Assembly: GCA_033296885.1 (NCBI GenBank)
Contig: MU863910.1
Span: 186,001 to 250,000, forward strand
DNA from: Triangularia verruculosa
Taxonomy: Eukaryota > Ascomycota > Sordariomycetes > Sordariales > Podosporaceae
Direction of reading: 5' to 3'
DNA: 64,000 nucleotides
The position numbers and the translations under genes are program-made. Within the stretch, counting starts at the first letter, position 1. The number at the start of each line of letters is the position of its first letter. Positions 25,101 to 35,100 of this stretch are shown here, piece after piece. The notes beneath the pieces are model-generated. The model had not been told where the DNA came from, did not search any database, and was given only the letters and a program-made list of their open reading frames with translations.

Positions 25101-28100
25101 GGCTCCGCGTTTTTGAGCACCACCTGATCGTAACCTCCAGCACGCTGAGGACTGATTGCATCGATGAAGACGGTTCGAAGGAGCGCGTGATGTCTCACAA
25201 CACCCCTCCAGGCTCCCACAAGCTTCTCGGCGCTCAAGGTCACATCCACAAGTGGCTTGAAGCGAAGCACTCGCCTGACAGCATAAAAGTCTCCGTCTTT
25301 GGTACGACTCATCATCAAGCCCTGTTGGATGGCAGTCACTGGGTAGATGTCTTCGATGCCCTCCCAGCCCCGGCCTCCTGTCATCCCATAAAGCCGGGTC
25401 TGCTCGAAAGTAGCAATATCATGAGAGGTTAAGTCGGGCATGAGAGCAATGTCAGTGGCCGTGAGGCGACACCCAAGCGAAGGCAGCATCCTCGCAGCAT
25501 CCATCAAGGTCTGACGACACGCGGCAACCCAGTTATGGATGAGTGGCTGGTGGAGCATGTAACGATTCCATGCAAACCCGAAGCGGAGAGCACCGTGTAC
25601 GATGACGGCTGAGATCTCAAAGAGAGAAAACCGAATTGCCATGTGTCCAAAGTCGGCTGTAGGACTTCCAGGGTGTGCCTCACCCGCCATCAGAGCACCT
25701 GATGCCGGCTGAAACAAAGCGCCGACACGTTCCAGTTGCTGATATCGGCCCAGGAAGTTGAACGAGATTTCCATATCCTTATGATGGGTACCCCATCGCT
25801 CACGCCCGCCGTTGCTATGGAACCGCGCCGCAAAATAGGGACGACCGTTGCCTGGTACCCTCCGTCGAAGGTCTTTGGTTTGGATTAGGGCATCCACAAA
25901 GCTGCTCGGTGATGACAGAGCCACGGGAAACAGCGTGGTGAACCAGCCAACAGTACGCGAGATGTCAATTTCCGGACGGGGAGGTTCGCGGCCGTGGCCC
26001 TCGTTAAAGATGGCCGGCATTGGGCGGTCGTTGAAGACTGTGCGGAACGACCAGAGCAGCGCTGCCAATAGGAGCTCAACTGTTTCTGTTCGAAGAGGTG
26101 CTTGACACTGGTCTGACAACAACATATTTGTGGTACTGCGATCGATATCGAAGCCCTCACATGCCACGTCACCGTAGAGGTTCGGACGCTGTTGCATGCC
26201 CCAGTACTCGAACCTGGCTGGTGGTACTTGGCTAGAGCCCGGGAGCAGTTTGTCAAGATCCTTTCCTTCGCCTTCTTCTGCCTGGAGCGAACTCCACTTC
26301 CTGAAGGGAAGGGACCTGTGGATCACGGAGGCATTGTTATCCAAGATCTCCTCGAGCTCCTCAAGTACCACCCTCCAAGACACCAAGTCAATGACAAGAT
26401 GATGCGCAGTCATGAAGAGGACCTGATGACCATCATCACGTCCTTGGGCCACGAATAGCTCTGCAGCAATAAGAGGGCCTTGGCGGACATTAAGACAGCC
26501 TTGGGCACCGGCAATACATCTATCAGCCTCCTCGGCAGGTAAGATGCTGGGATGCATGCGGAGGCGGTAGGAGCCATCCACGTCAGCAGTGATGTACTGC
26601 TGCCACTCGCCAGTCTCTCCTCTTTGTTCGAAGCGTGCTCTCAACATATGATGCCGATTGACCACAGTCTGAAGGGCGTTTCGCACTACAGCGTCGTCTA
26701 GTGGCCGTGCGAGGCGGAGACAAAAGCTCTGATTGAAGTGCTCATCTCCCTCGGCCTGCCGGCGAGCTTGAAAGTGGTATTGTTGAATGGGAGAGAGGGG
26801 GAACCTCTTGATGAGAAACTGTTCTTCCTCCTTGTCTTGAACATCGTGGTCTTCTGGCTGCGCTAGAATCTTGACAAATCTGGCAAGTTGCCTCAGCGAT
26901 CGGGCGCGAAGAATATCTTGCACCAAAAGCCCCATATTTGCCTTCTTGGCCTGACTTGCGCAGGTCATGGCGGTGATGGAGTCGCCGCCAAGGCTGAGGA
27001 AACTTCGGTTGTTGACATTTATCTGATCGGCAGGAAGGTTCAGCACCAGGCTCCAGATACTACGGAGTTTGGACTCGACATCATTCAGATTTTTGTCGTT
27101 GGAGGCATCATCGCGGTTATTGGTGTCGTCGTCGACCAACCCAGCGTCGGGTGCAGCTTGTTGTCTGATGATGATCTGCTGGCACTGGTCATCGGTGAGG
27201 GTTGTTTCAACCCAGGTAGACACGGTCTTGCGGTCCATTTTGCGAGAGGACAGCATTGGAATCTCGTCAACGCAGAGCCAGGTGGAAGGCACCATGTAGG
27301 CCGGGAGGCGAGCACTCAATCGCTCACGGATTCCCTGCAGGACAGGCTCAGTCACCTCGGGGCTTTCAGTAAGCCTTAACGCTGGAGTGGCAGTACTAGT
27401 AGGGCTGGTGGTGGTGGGCGTGGCAGAGTCCGGAAGAGAAAGAATCACGATCAGGCGCTTGGCCAAAGGCCCCTGCTTGGGCAGCAAGACGAGAGCGTGC
27501 TGGACACACTCATCCACGGCCAGGTGATGTTCGATCTCTCCAAGTTCAATACGCTGACCGTGGAACTTGATCTGGGTGTCTTTGCGACCGACATAACTCA
27601 GGGAACCCTTGACCGAATTGTATCTAGCAAGGTCGCCGGTCTTGTAGAAGCGGCGGCCTTGCATCCACACGAAGCTGTCCTCAGTTTTGGTCGGTTCGTT
27701 GAGGTAGCCTCGTGCCAAACTCGGGCCCTCCAGCAGTAGCTCGCCCACACACCCCACGGGCACCAAGCGGGTGTGGTCGGTGTGGTCCACAAGCCAGCAT
27801 CTGACACCACAGGGCATTCCGATATCCGTAGCCTCGGTGGCCGGGTCGACACGCGGATTAACCACGGCAGCAACGGAGCTCTCAGCCGGGCCGTACCCAT
27901 TGACAAGTTCAATATGGGACCATGTCGCGACGTGTGTGGGAGACATAGCCTCGCCGGCAAGCACTAGCCTGCGCAGCTGGGGGACGGTGGCAGGTGTAAG
28001 GAAACCAACAAAGGACGGCGTCAACACAGCATGATCAACTCGCAGGCGGCTCATGGCGCCTGCTAAGTCGTTCAGCCGGTCTTGCTCGTTGGGAATACAA

Positions 28101-29919
28101 ACGCATGCTCCAACCATGAGCGGTGTCAAGATCTCCACCAGGCTAGCATCAAATGTATGTGCTGCGAATTGCAGCACTCGGCAGGTTCCATCGATTCGGA
28201 GGGCCGGCGCATGAGACCTCGCGCTGGAACAGAAGGATCGATGCTCGATAACGGTACCCTGTGTGGCGGGCCTGTCAGCAACATTGTTGATAAGGAGGGA
28301 AATGCTCAATATGATCTGTTACTTACCTTGGGCTTGCCTGTGGAGCCGGATGTGAAGATGACATAGGCCACATTGCTGCTAGACACGCTGGTGATATCAG
28401 AACCACCAGGCTGATGGGTCGGCAGCTCGGGACATTGGGAAATGGTCTGGTCATCGACTGGGAGGACAGTCTCCAGACCCACCTCGGTAAGAGTTGGTAC
28501 AAGCTGACGAGCGCAGAGCACCATCTTCGCTCCCACCGAATCACAAAGACTCCGAAGTCGCTCGACTGGGTGGGCTGGGTCCAAAGGAACGAAGGCCGCA
28601 CCGGACTTCAGCACTGCAACCATGGCAATCACTGTCCATTTCTGACGTACACCCCAAATTAGCTACACACCTTCTCGCAAGGCTGCCGTACCAGGTCAAG
28701 CATGCAACGTACCGATTTCTCGAAGCAAAGCGGGATCAGGACCTCGGGTTCTGCGCCCAATCCAACAAGGCGTGCAGCCAGCCGGCCTGACACAACATCA
28801 AGTTCACGATACGTGAGCGTGCCGTCCCATGCGCAGATAGCCTCTGCATCAGGGCGATCCAGAACCTGGTCCCCAATGACATGATGCACACAGCGATCCA
28901 CAGGGTCGATCACCACATCGTTGTTCCACAACTGCACTTGGTCTTCGTTGGCTTGGCTCAACACGGGGAACGTACCCAGAGTGGCATCCGAAGGGCTCGC
29001 CAGCAGAGCCGATAGGATCTTGGCAAAGGTGCTGGCGACAAGATTACCCTGTGCCATGGGCATGCCCAACAGCCAACTGTTCCATTCTAGGAAGAGATTG
29101 AGGTTTGATTCGCCGCGTTTGGCCAGGAGGCGAAGCTTGTATTGTCGGTCCTGTTGTTGCTATAGACAAGGCTGTCAACGTATTTTCTAGGGCTGGTAAT
29201 ACAATTTGGTGTTATAGCGCAGAAGGCAGGGATCATCGGTTAGGGTTGGCCACCAGCAGGGTCCGGGGTCTTGCTCTAGAAGCATTGGACTGGACGAAAA
29301 CCTGCGTGGCTCTGGCATGTCTCAGACGGTTCTGACATGGTCTAGCAACTGACGATGGAGGCATATGGGATCGCGATGCGGTGAGACTAGAGAAAGTAAG
29401 GAATGTCTGACTTACCAATGGTAGAACACGACACGGTGCCGACGACCTGGACGAGCCCCACAGCACGACGGAAGTGTCAAAAAGCGGGTGATCGCCGGAG
29501 CGGATCAGTGCGGCCGGAACCGGGGGAAGATGCTTGGCAAAGTCGGCCCTGGCACGTTCCACGGTCGCGGAGACGGACGCGGCTTCATCAAGGCAGAACC
29601 GTGCAACAACAGGATGAGGTGTGTCACCTTGGAATCCAAACGTCACGTCGTCCTGCCCTGTGTAGCAGCGCAGCAACACTGCCCAGGCGGTTCGGAGCAC
29701 AGCACCGAGCCTGTCTTGGTCTGCGGCTCTCGACAGCTCAAGCAACTTGTCACGATCCTCCTGATGAAGAGCCACCCGGGTTGTCGACGCAAGTGGTTGG
29801 CGATTGGGCGCGCTCTCACTCTTTGCTGAGCGGCTAAACGGCGGAAAGCGGCATGGTGCCACACCAGTCAGGTACGCGGCCCAGTTCATGTCGCTGGTGA
29901 TGAGGCTGGTGGGGTTCAT
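5112..29919 (-). CDS. Giant nonribosomal peptide synthetase, five A domains, three E domains, NRPS4/fusahexin-synthetase-like
   Basis: This cytosolic multimodular enzyme activates and condenses amino acids on phosphopantetheine carriers. Exons on the minus strand: 29919-29416, 29159-28713, 28641-28327, 28258-20062, 19994-17628, 17562-10073, 10014-7702, 7640-5112, giving about 8,053 residues in one frame. Introns are 58-71 bp except the first (256 bp). An upstream in-frame ATG at 29958 is an alternative start. Domain order: truncated C, A1 (to about residue 790), T1 (Ser about 849), E, C2, A2, T2 (about 2429), C3, A3, T3 (about 3580), E, C4, A4, T4 (about 5174), C5, A5, T5 (about 6310), E, C6, T6 (about 7342), C7, degenerate T7 (about 7946). 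There is no thioesterase; release is probably by the last C domain. The architecture and the adjacent ABC transporter match Fusarium NRPS4 as I remember it; the orthology is inferred. Confidence 0.93.
7150..8835 (-). other. NRPS module 6: C - T without an adenylation domain
   Basis: C6 begins at IEDVYPCTPVQ near 8813-8830 and has the active motif NHAAVDGG (8380-8405). After its C-lobe (intron 7641-7701 inside) comes a linker rich in Ser/Pro and then directly T6 with ELGGDSITAM (7237-7266). No A-domain core motif lies between them. T6 must therefore be loaded by an A domain of another module, most simply A5, or be bypassed. Confidence 0.9.
8840..13650 (-). other. NRPS module 5: C - A5 - T5 - E
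   Basis: C5 has HHALYDGWS near 13241-13270. A5 has TSGSTGRPKG and a pocket reading D-V-M-F-V-G-G-V-L-K, suggesting a bulky aliphatic residue. T5 carries LGGDSITAM near 10449-10478. The E domain, split by a 58-bp intron (10015-10072), has HHLCVDMVSW near 9812-9842, but its second motif is ENHGRD where E1 and E3 have EGHGRE. A D residue is expected if this E domain is active. Confidence 0.88.
13770..17060 (-). other. NRPS module 4: C - A4 - T4
   Basis: C4 follows an E domain and reads SHAICDGSS at the active motif (16602-16631). A4 reads D-A-M-L-V-G-A-V-V-K in the pocket, close to A3. T4 carries SGGDSLTAM near 13859-13888. No E domain is present, so an L residue is expected. Confidence 0.9.
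17090..21980 (-). other. NRPS module 3: C - A3 - T3 - E
   Basis: C3 has the full motif HHALYDGWS near 21571-21600. A3 is split by a 67-bp intron (19995-20061) just after TSGTTGKPKGTI; its pocket reads D-A-V-L-I-G-A-V-V-K, a hydrophobic pocket. T3 carries LHLGGDSITAM near 18703-18735. The E domain has HHLVVDVVSW near 18110-18139 and NEGHGRE, and is split by an intron (17563-17627) with a textbook GTACTAAC branch site. A D residue is expected here. Confidence 0.9.
22140..25385 (-). other. NRPS module 2: C - A2 - T2
   Basis: C2 follows an E domain and has the active motif SHVIMDG (first His replaced by Ser) near 24919-24948. A2 has TSGSTGKPKG near 23497-23530 and an unusual acidic pocket reading D-N-E-D-A-G-Q-I-N-K. 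T2 carries HGGDSVGAM near 22227-22254. There is no E domain, so an L residue is expected. The acidic pocket differs sharply from the other four A domains of the enzyme. Confidence 0.9.
25400..29919 (-). other. NRPS module 1: truncated C - A1 - T1 - E
   Basis: The protein begins inside a condensation domain at the YL-x-GV-x-PCRFPPF position that follows the catalytic motif in complete C domains, so the N-lobe with HHxxxDG is absent. A1 has TSGSTGKPK, GYGPAE, YKTGD and SRKMDR core motifs; read against the GrsA positions its pocket is D-A-V-V-V-A-G-V-A-K. T1 carries LSLGGDSITAM near 26966-27001. The E domain has HHLVIDLVSW near 26370-26408 plus NEGHGRE and TVGWFT. The first residue is therefore expected as the D form. 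Confidence 0.9.
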
Positions 29920-32151
29920 AATGACCGAAGAATTGCGTGGATGAGCAGGAGAAGACAATCAAAGAATGAGGTGCTCGGTAAAGTATCACGGAATATTGTG
30001 GGACGAACTGTGTTTGCTGATCACTCAAGGCTTCAGGTAGGAATTGATTGAAATCGATTTTACCAGTGCAGTCTGCACGTCTCACTGAGCATTGATCGAT
30101 CATGTCTCGGAAAGCCAAGGTGGGACCTGAGTCGAAGAAAACTACATCAGTTTATAGACTGGGTATCGATTGCCTCATTTCCTCAATTTTTCACCATATC
30201 GTCCCCTGGCCTCCCCAACTTTGGCCTCACCCCTTCACCCATTTTCCCGCTGCCCTGTTTTTTTTTTTTCTCTCGCTACTTTGTTCTTCTTTCAAACACG
30301 GGTGGCAGGGATGATTCCCATAATCTTAGCCAACACCCTGCCAGACAGGAACCCATATCCGCCATCCCACGGTGTGAGGTGGCATTTGGAAAAACATCTT
30401 GACAGCTGCTAGCTTCTTTTCGAAAATACTACAACACCACATCCATAATCCAGGAACGTTGATCAGGTTCTGTCCGTCATGGATTTGGCGGTGGTGGGCC
30501 TGGTGGGGCAAAACTCAGAAAAAGATCCGATCATGGAGTCATCAGATCATGCAAAGAGGATCGACAACACCCTTTCGATTTTTGGCAGGAGAGGATGGAG
30601 ATCGTTGAGATCAGACGGAGAGACGGTGGCCTAGTGGACAAGAGCGGTAAGTGTTCCACTATATATGCACTATGACTCCACTGTATAGAGTGGCCCTCGG
30701 GGTTAACGGGCCACTGGCAGCAGCTTGGCACTGGTACCAGGGGGCGGTACATACCAGGGAGGGAGAGATTCAGCAATGCTGGGTGCTTGTTGAGATGGTG
30801 GGACGGGACAACGGCTGACAAAATACACGTGTAGATCTGTGGGGGAAGCGGGAGATTCCAACCAATTATGTCTGCTAATCGACGGTTAAGCGGCTTGGTA
30901 GCAGAGATGACAGGTCGAGGATCGCCCCGAACACAACGTCGAATATAGCCAGCCAGTTGCCAGCCGCAGCAAGAGTGCCATCGTACCAAGGACCGGAATT
31001 TCAAGGGAGTCAGCCCCGAAGTGGAAGCTGAAGCTGGGACACGGGCGAGCACCGGAGGAAGCAAGGGAGCAGTGGCTGCCGGCTGCAAAGTAGAGCGGCT
31101 GAAGGCACACCGGCAAACGCCGCTGACCTACAAGACCAGAAGCAGTGTCACGCTGAGCAAGATTGCCGGCCGTTCGCGCAATAGGGCCGTGGAGGGACGG
31201 GTGCAACGAGGTTGCAGTGGCTGGCTAGTTGTTGTGTTTTTCCGTCCGTGCCAAGATGCTTGGGCTCGCCTCAAAGGCTCAGAAAGGGGGGCAGCTGAGA
31301 GTTGGTTCAGAGTCTTGGGGAAAGCAGGATTTCTGCAGGCAATTCGCCCTCCGGTCATCGCACGGCATAGGGGGGGGGCGGCATGCCCAAGGCGGGACTC
31401 GGCATCAACAACTCACAGTGCGCGAGTGCCTGCAGGCCCCAACCGTCAACCAGCGTCTACCAAGCAAGGGAACCTTCTGTTCCGGCTCAGGTTGCACCAT
31501 GACGATGGCGTAGCATGACACTGACGCCTGGACTAGGACGGAGCCTGAGGTAGACAGACCTCGAGTGGACAGATTCTTCACGTAACGGGACGGACTCGAC
31601 TGGATTCAGCAACTGAGCCGGCTTGTGGGGTGACGTTTGACTTCCCGAAACTACCTCGAGATTTCTATTTCGCCGATTTGACACCCATGTGGCTTGACTC
31701 TATGAGGGTGTGTGGAGATGGGCTGGTGTAATCAGGGGTCGTTTTTGATGCGCTGTCGGCACTAGGGGCCATAAAATTTCTTTTCGGTATGGAAAGGGGT
31801 TTGAAAACCAAGGATGGAGATGGTTACTACCTGCTGTTTTCTCGATATGATCGACGACTCTCGAAGGCCTGGTCCCGGAAGCGAGGGAAAGATTTTCAGC
31901 AAGATGCAGACAAGAGTCGACAAGATCAAGGACAGGGCGATGGCGGAATGGGCAAGAGTTAATATGTAGCCGCTCATTTGCGAACCCAGGACTCTGGGTT
32001 ACCTCTTGTCCCCCCGATTTTTTTCAGTCTTCTGGAACTTCGACTTCTCCTCTGTCTGGTTCTCTTCATGCCGAGTTGCATGAGACACTGATCACCCGTC
32101 CGGTCGACTGTTTGAACACGCGTCTCTTGAGTTCGAACACGCGGTGCACTC
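29920..32151. promoter_or_regulatory. 2.2-kb divergent intergenic region between NRPS and ABC transporter
   Basis: The NRPS (minus) and transporter (plus) start codons face away from each other across this region, so it must hold both promoters. It contains a pyrimidine tract with a run of T near 30259-30271 and short frames with no recognisable protein features. No defined transcription-factor site could be assigned with confidence. Confidence 0.6.
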
Positions 32152-35100
32152 ATGGATCCACCAGCTTCCTCCCCGGTTTCGGCAGCGTGCGCTCATCTTG
32201 ACGACTCCTTTGGCCCTCACGCCGGTGAGTGTCGAGGTGGGTTCGACTTCACTCTATTTTTCGAGGAGACGATCCTCATAATTCCGCCTACGGGACTCAT
32301 CCTGCTGGTGTCACTACCCAGGGTCTGGTTCATGTGGAGGAAAGCCAAGAAACTCACCCGAAGCAGCCACTTGGCGACTGTCAAAATTGCAAGTATCTTT
32401 CTCGGTTCAACGCCCCTGATTTTCAGCACAGAGGTACATTTATCTCTAACAATAACAAACTCATAGTCGACCTGGATCGCCCTCGCTGTACTACAACTCG
32501 CAGCGCTGATCCTCTGGTCAAGGCTCCCTTCCCCCTTCCGAAGCCGGACAACCCTGGCTGCCGCTGCTCTCACCTTCGTCTCCTCCCTCGCCCTCTGCTC
32601 GCAGTCGTACGTGGAGCATACTCGCAACGTACGGCCATCTTCCATCATCAACTCATTTCTCCTTGCTACGCTGCTTTTTGACATTGCAAGGGCTCGCACC
32701 TTGTGGCTACGGGAGCCTTATGCTGTGTCACTGGACCAAGACGATGACTCCTTTGACATCAACAAGGAGAACTCTTTAGCCTACCTTGCCATCACTGCCG
32801 TTGTAGTCAAGGGTTTCTTACTCGTGATTGAAGCACTGAACAAACGCAAGTTGCTTCGGCCCGAGTATAGAGGCTATGGCTATGGACCGGAGGCAGCCAG
32901 TGGCATCTACAACCGCTCCTTCTTCTGGTGGCTAAATCCACTGTTCTGGAGAGGCTTCAAGAAGGGTCGCGTCTTGGATGTTGATAAACGGGGCGACCTT
33001 CCTGAGCTGGATAAGCACCTTCAGGCCAATTACAACCATCGGCGTTTGGGTACTGCTTGGGCAGCAACTGTCGCTGGTAAGTCTATCCATCTCAACTCTG
33101 TCGCCCTTATTGCTATCGGAGCTGCTGACACCAGGGCAGGTGGGACCAAGAAGGTCAAGTCGCCCTATGCCCTCTTGTTGACAGCATTTGGTGTCCTGAA
33201 ATGGATTGTTTTCGGCACAATCCCACCACGAGCTGCCCTCACGGCACTCATGTTCTGCCAGCCATTCCTGATCAACCGGACTATCAGGCTCTCACAGGAG
33301 CCCATCACCGATGGAAGCACTCAGATTGGGTACGGCCTCATTGGGGCCTACTCTTTTGTTTATGTCGGTATCGCAGTACGTGTGATCCCCATCACTGTCA
33401 CATAGGGCCTTGGGAAGTCGAATTGCTGATCCTTGGCTGATAGGTCACAATGGGTCAATATCAACACAAGACTTACCGCACCATTGCCATGGTTCGTGCA
33501 GGCCTCATTTCCATGATCTACCGCAAGACCAGCACCCTCAGCCTCAAGGACATTGATCCCGCTGCTTCCATGACGCTCATGAGCGCAGATATGGAACGCA
33601 TTGTACAGGGATGGCAGACCATGCATGAAATCTGGTCCAATGCAATCGAAGTTGGCGTTGCCATTTTCCTCCTGGAACGACAGCTAGGCATTGCTTGTGT
33701 TGTTCCTGTTGCTCTATCAATTTGTACGTGCTATTCTATTCCTCCTTCGGAATTTCAAAAAAAAAAAAAAAAAAAAAAAAGGAAGAAAAAAGCATATTAT
33801 ACTAACAAGATACAGTGTCGCTGCTTGGGTCCATGGTGGCCATGAATTTCATCGTCTCCCGGCAGGCCATGTGGCTCGAAGCCATTGAGAGGCGCATCTC
33901 TGCCACCTCGGCCATGTTGTCATCCATGAAAGGTGTCAAAATGTGCGGCCTCAAGGATACCCTGATGGCCAGCATGCAAAAGTTGCGGGTAGACGAGCTG
34001 CGAATCTCCAAGCGATTCCGCAAATTGATCATCTGGAACATGGTCTTCGGTGAGTCCCATTTCTCTTGCACTTGGGTGAGACGGCTGCTAACATATCATA
34101 GCCTATGTTACCCAAGTTTTCGCCCCTGTTTTGACATTCGCTATCTTTTCCGTTCGTGCACGGGATACAGGAGACCAGACACTGGACACGGCGCGCGTCT
34201 TCACCGCGCTATCATTATTTGCCCTACTTTCTGAGCCCCTGGCGTCTCTTGTCATGTCCTTGGCGACATTTCTCGGCTCTGTTGGCAGTTTCACTCGCAT
34301 CCAAAATTTCCTCCAGTCTGATGAGAGGCAAGACCCCCGGAAACGGGACCCTGACATGAGTTCGTCCGAGAATTCGCTAGACATGGCCTTGCCAGTTGTC
34401 GACATGGAGAAGCCTTCGCCTCATGCCATTGTCGTTGAGAAAGCCAACTTTGGCTGGGATCCCGAGAAGGGCCCTATTCTCAGCGACATCACCATGTCCG
34501 TGCCATGGCGTCAGTTGACCATGGTGGTTGGACCCGTTGGGTGCGGCAAGTCGGTCCTGCTTCAGTCTATCCTGGGCGAGATTCCCTCGCTTTCAGGGTC
34601 TGTTCATCTAAGTTCGACTAGCATTGCCTACTGTTCTCAAAGTCCATGGCACATGAACGGCACTATCAGGGAAGCAATTCTTGGCACCGCCGAATATGAC
34701 CCCAAATGGTACGCAACGGTCCTTCGGGCTTGTGCTCTTGGTCGCGATCTGAAGGAGCTCCCCAACGGTGATTCCTCCCGCATCGGATCAGGGGGCATCG
34801 CTTTATCGGGTGGCCAGAGCCAACGTATCTCCTTGGCTCGCGCTGTTTATGCCCGCAGAGAAATCGTCATTCTGGATGATGTTCTAAGTGGCCTTGACAC
34901 GTCCACAGAGAATCACGTGTTTCACAGCTTGCTCGGGGAGAGGGGTATTTTCACAGAGAGAAAGTCTACTGTTCTCGTTGTCTCCTCTTCGGTCAAGAGA
35001 CTGCCTTATGCCGGCTATGTCGTCTGTCTCGACCCCAGTGGCACAGTCAGTGCCCAGGGGACATTTGAAGAGCTCAACAACGCCGGGACAGGTTACGTTT

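Noticed and set aside
5112..29919. Siderophore synthetase as the identity of the NRPS
   Set aside because: The terminal C domain resembles those of siderophore enzymes, but five A domains with three epimerases, and the absence of an ornithine monooxygenase or acyltransferase gene nearby, do not fit hydroxamate siderophore synthesis.
30531..31088. 185-residue minus-strand frame in the NRPS/transporter intergenic region
   Set aside because: The composition is random-looking, rich in Pro/Ser/Leu, with no domain, signal or homologous pattern; it lies in the expected promoter region.
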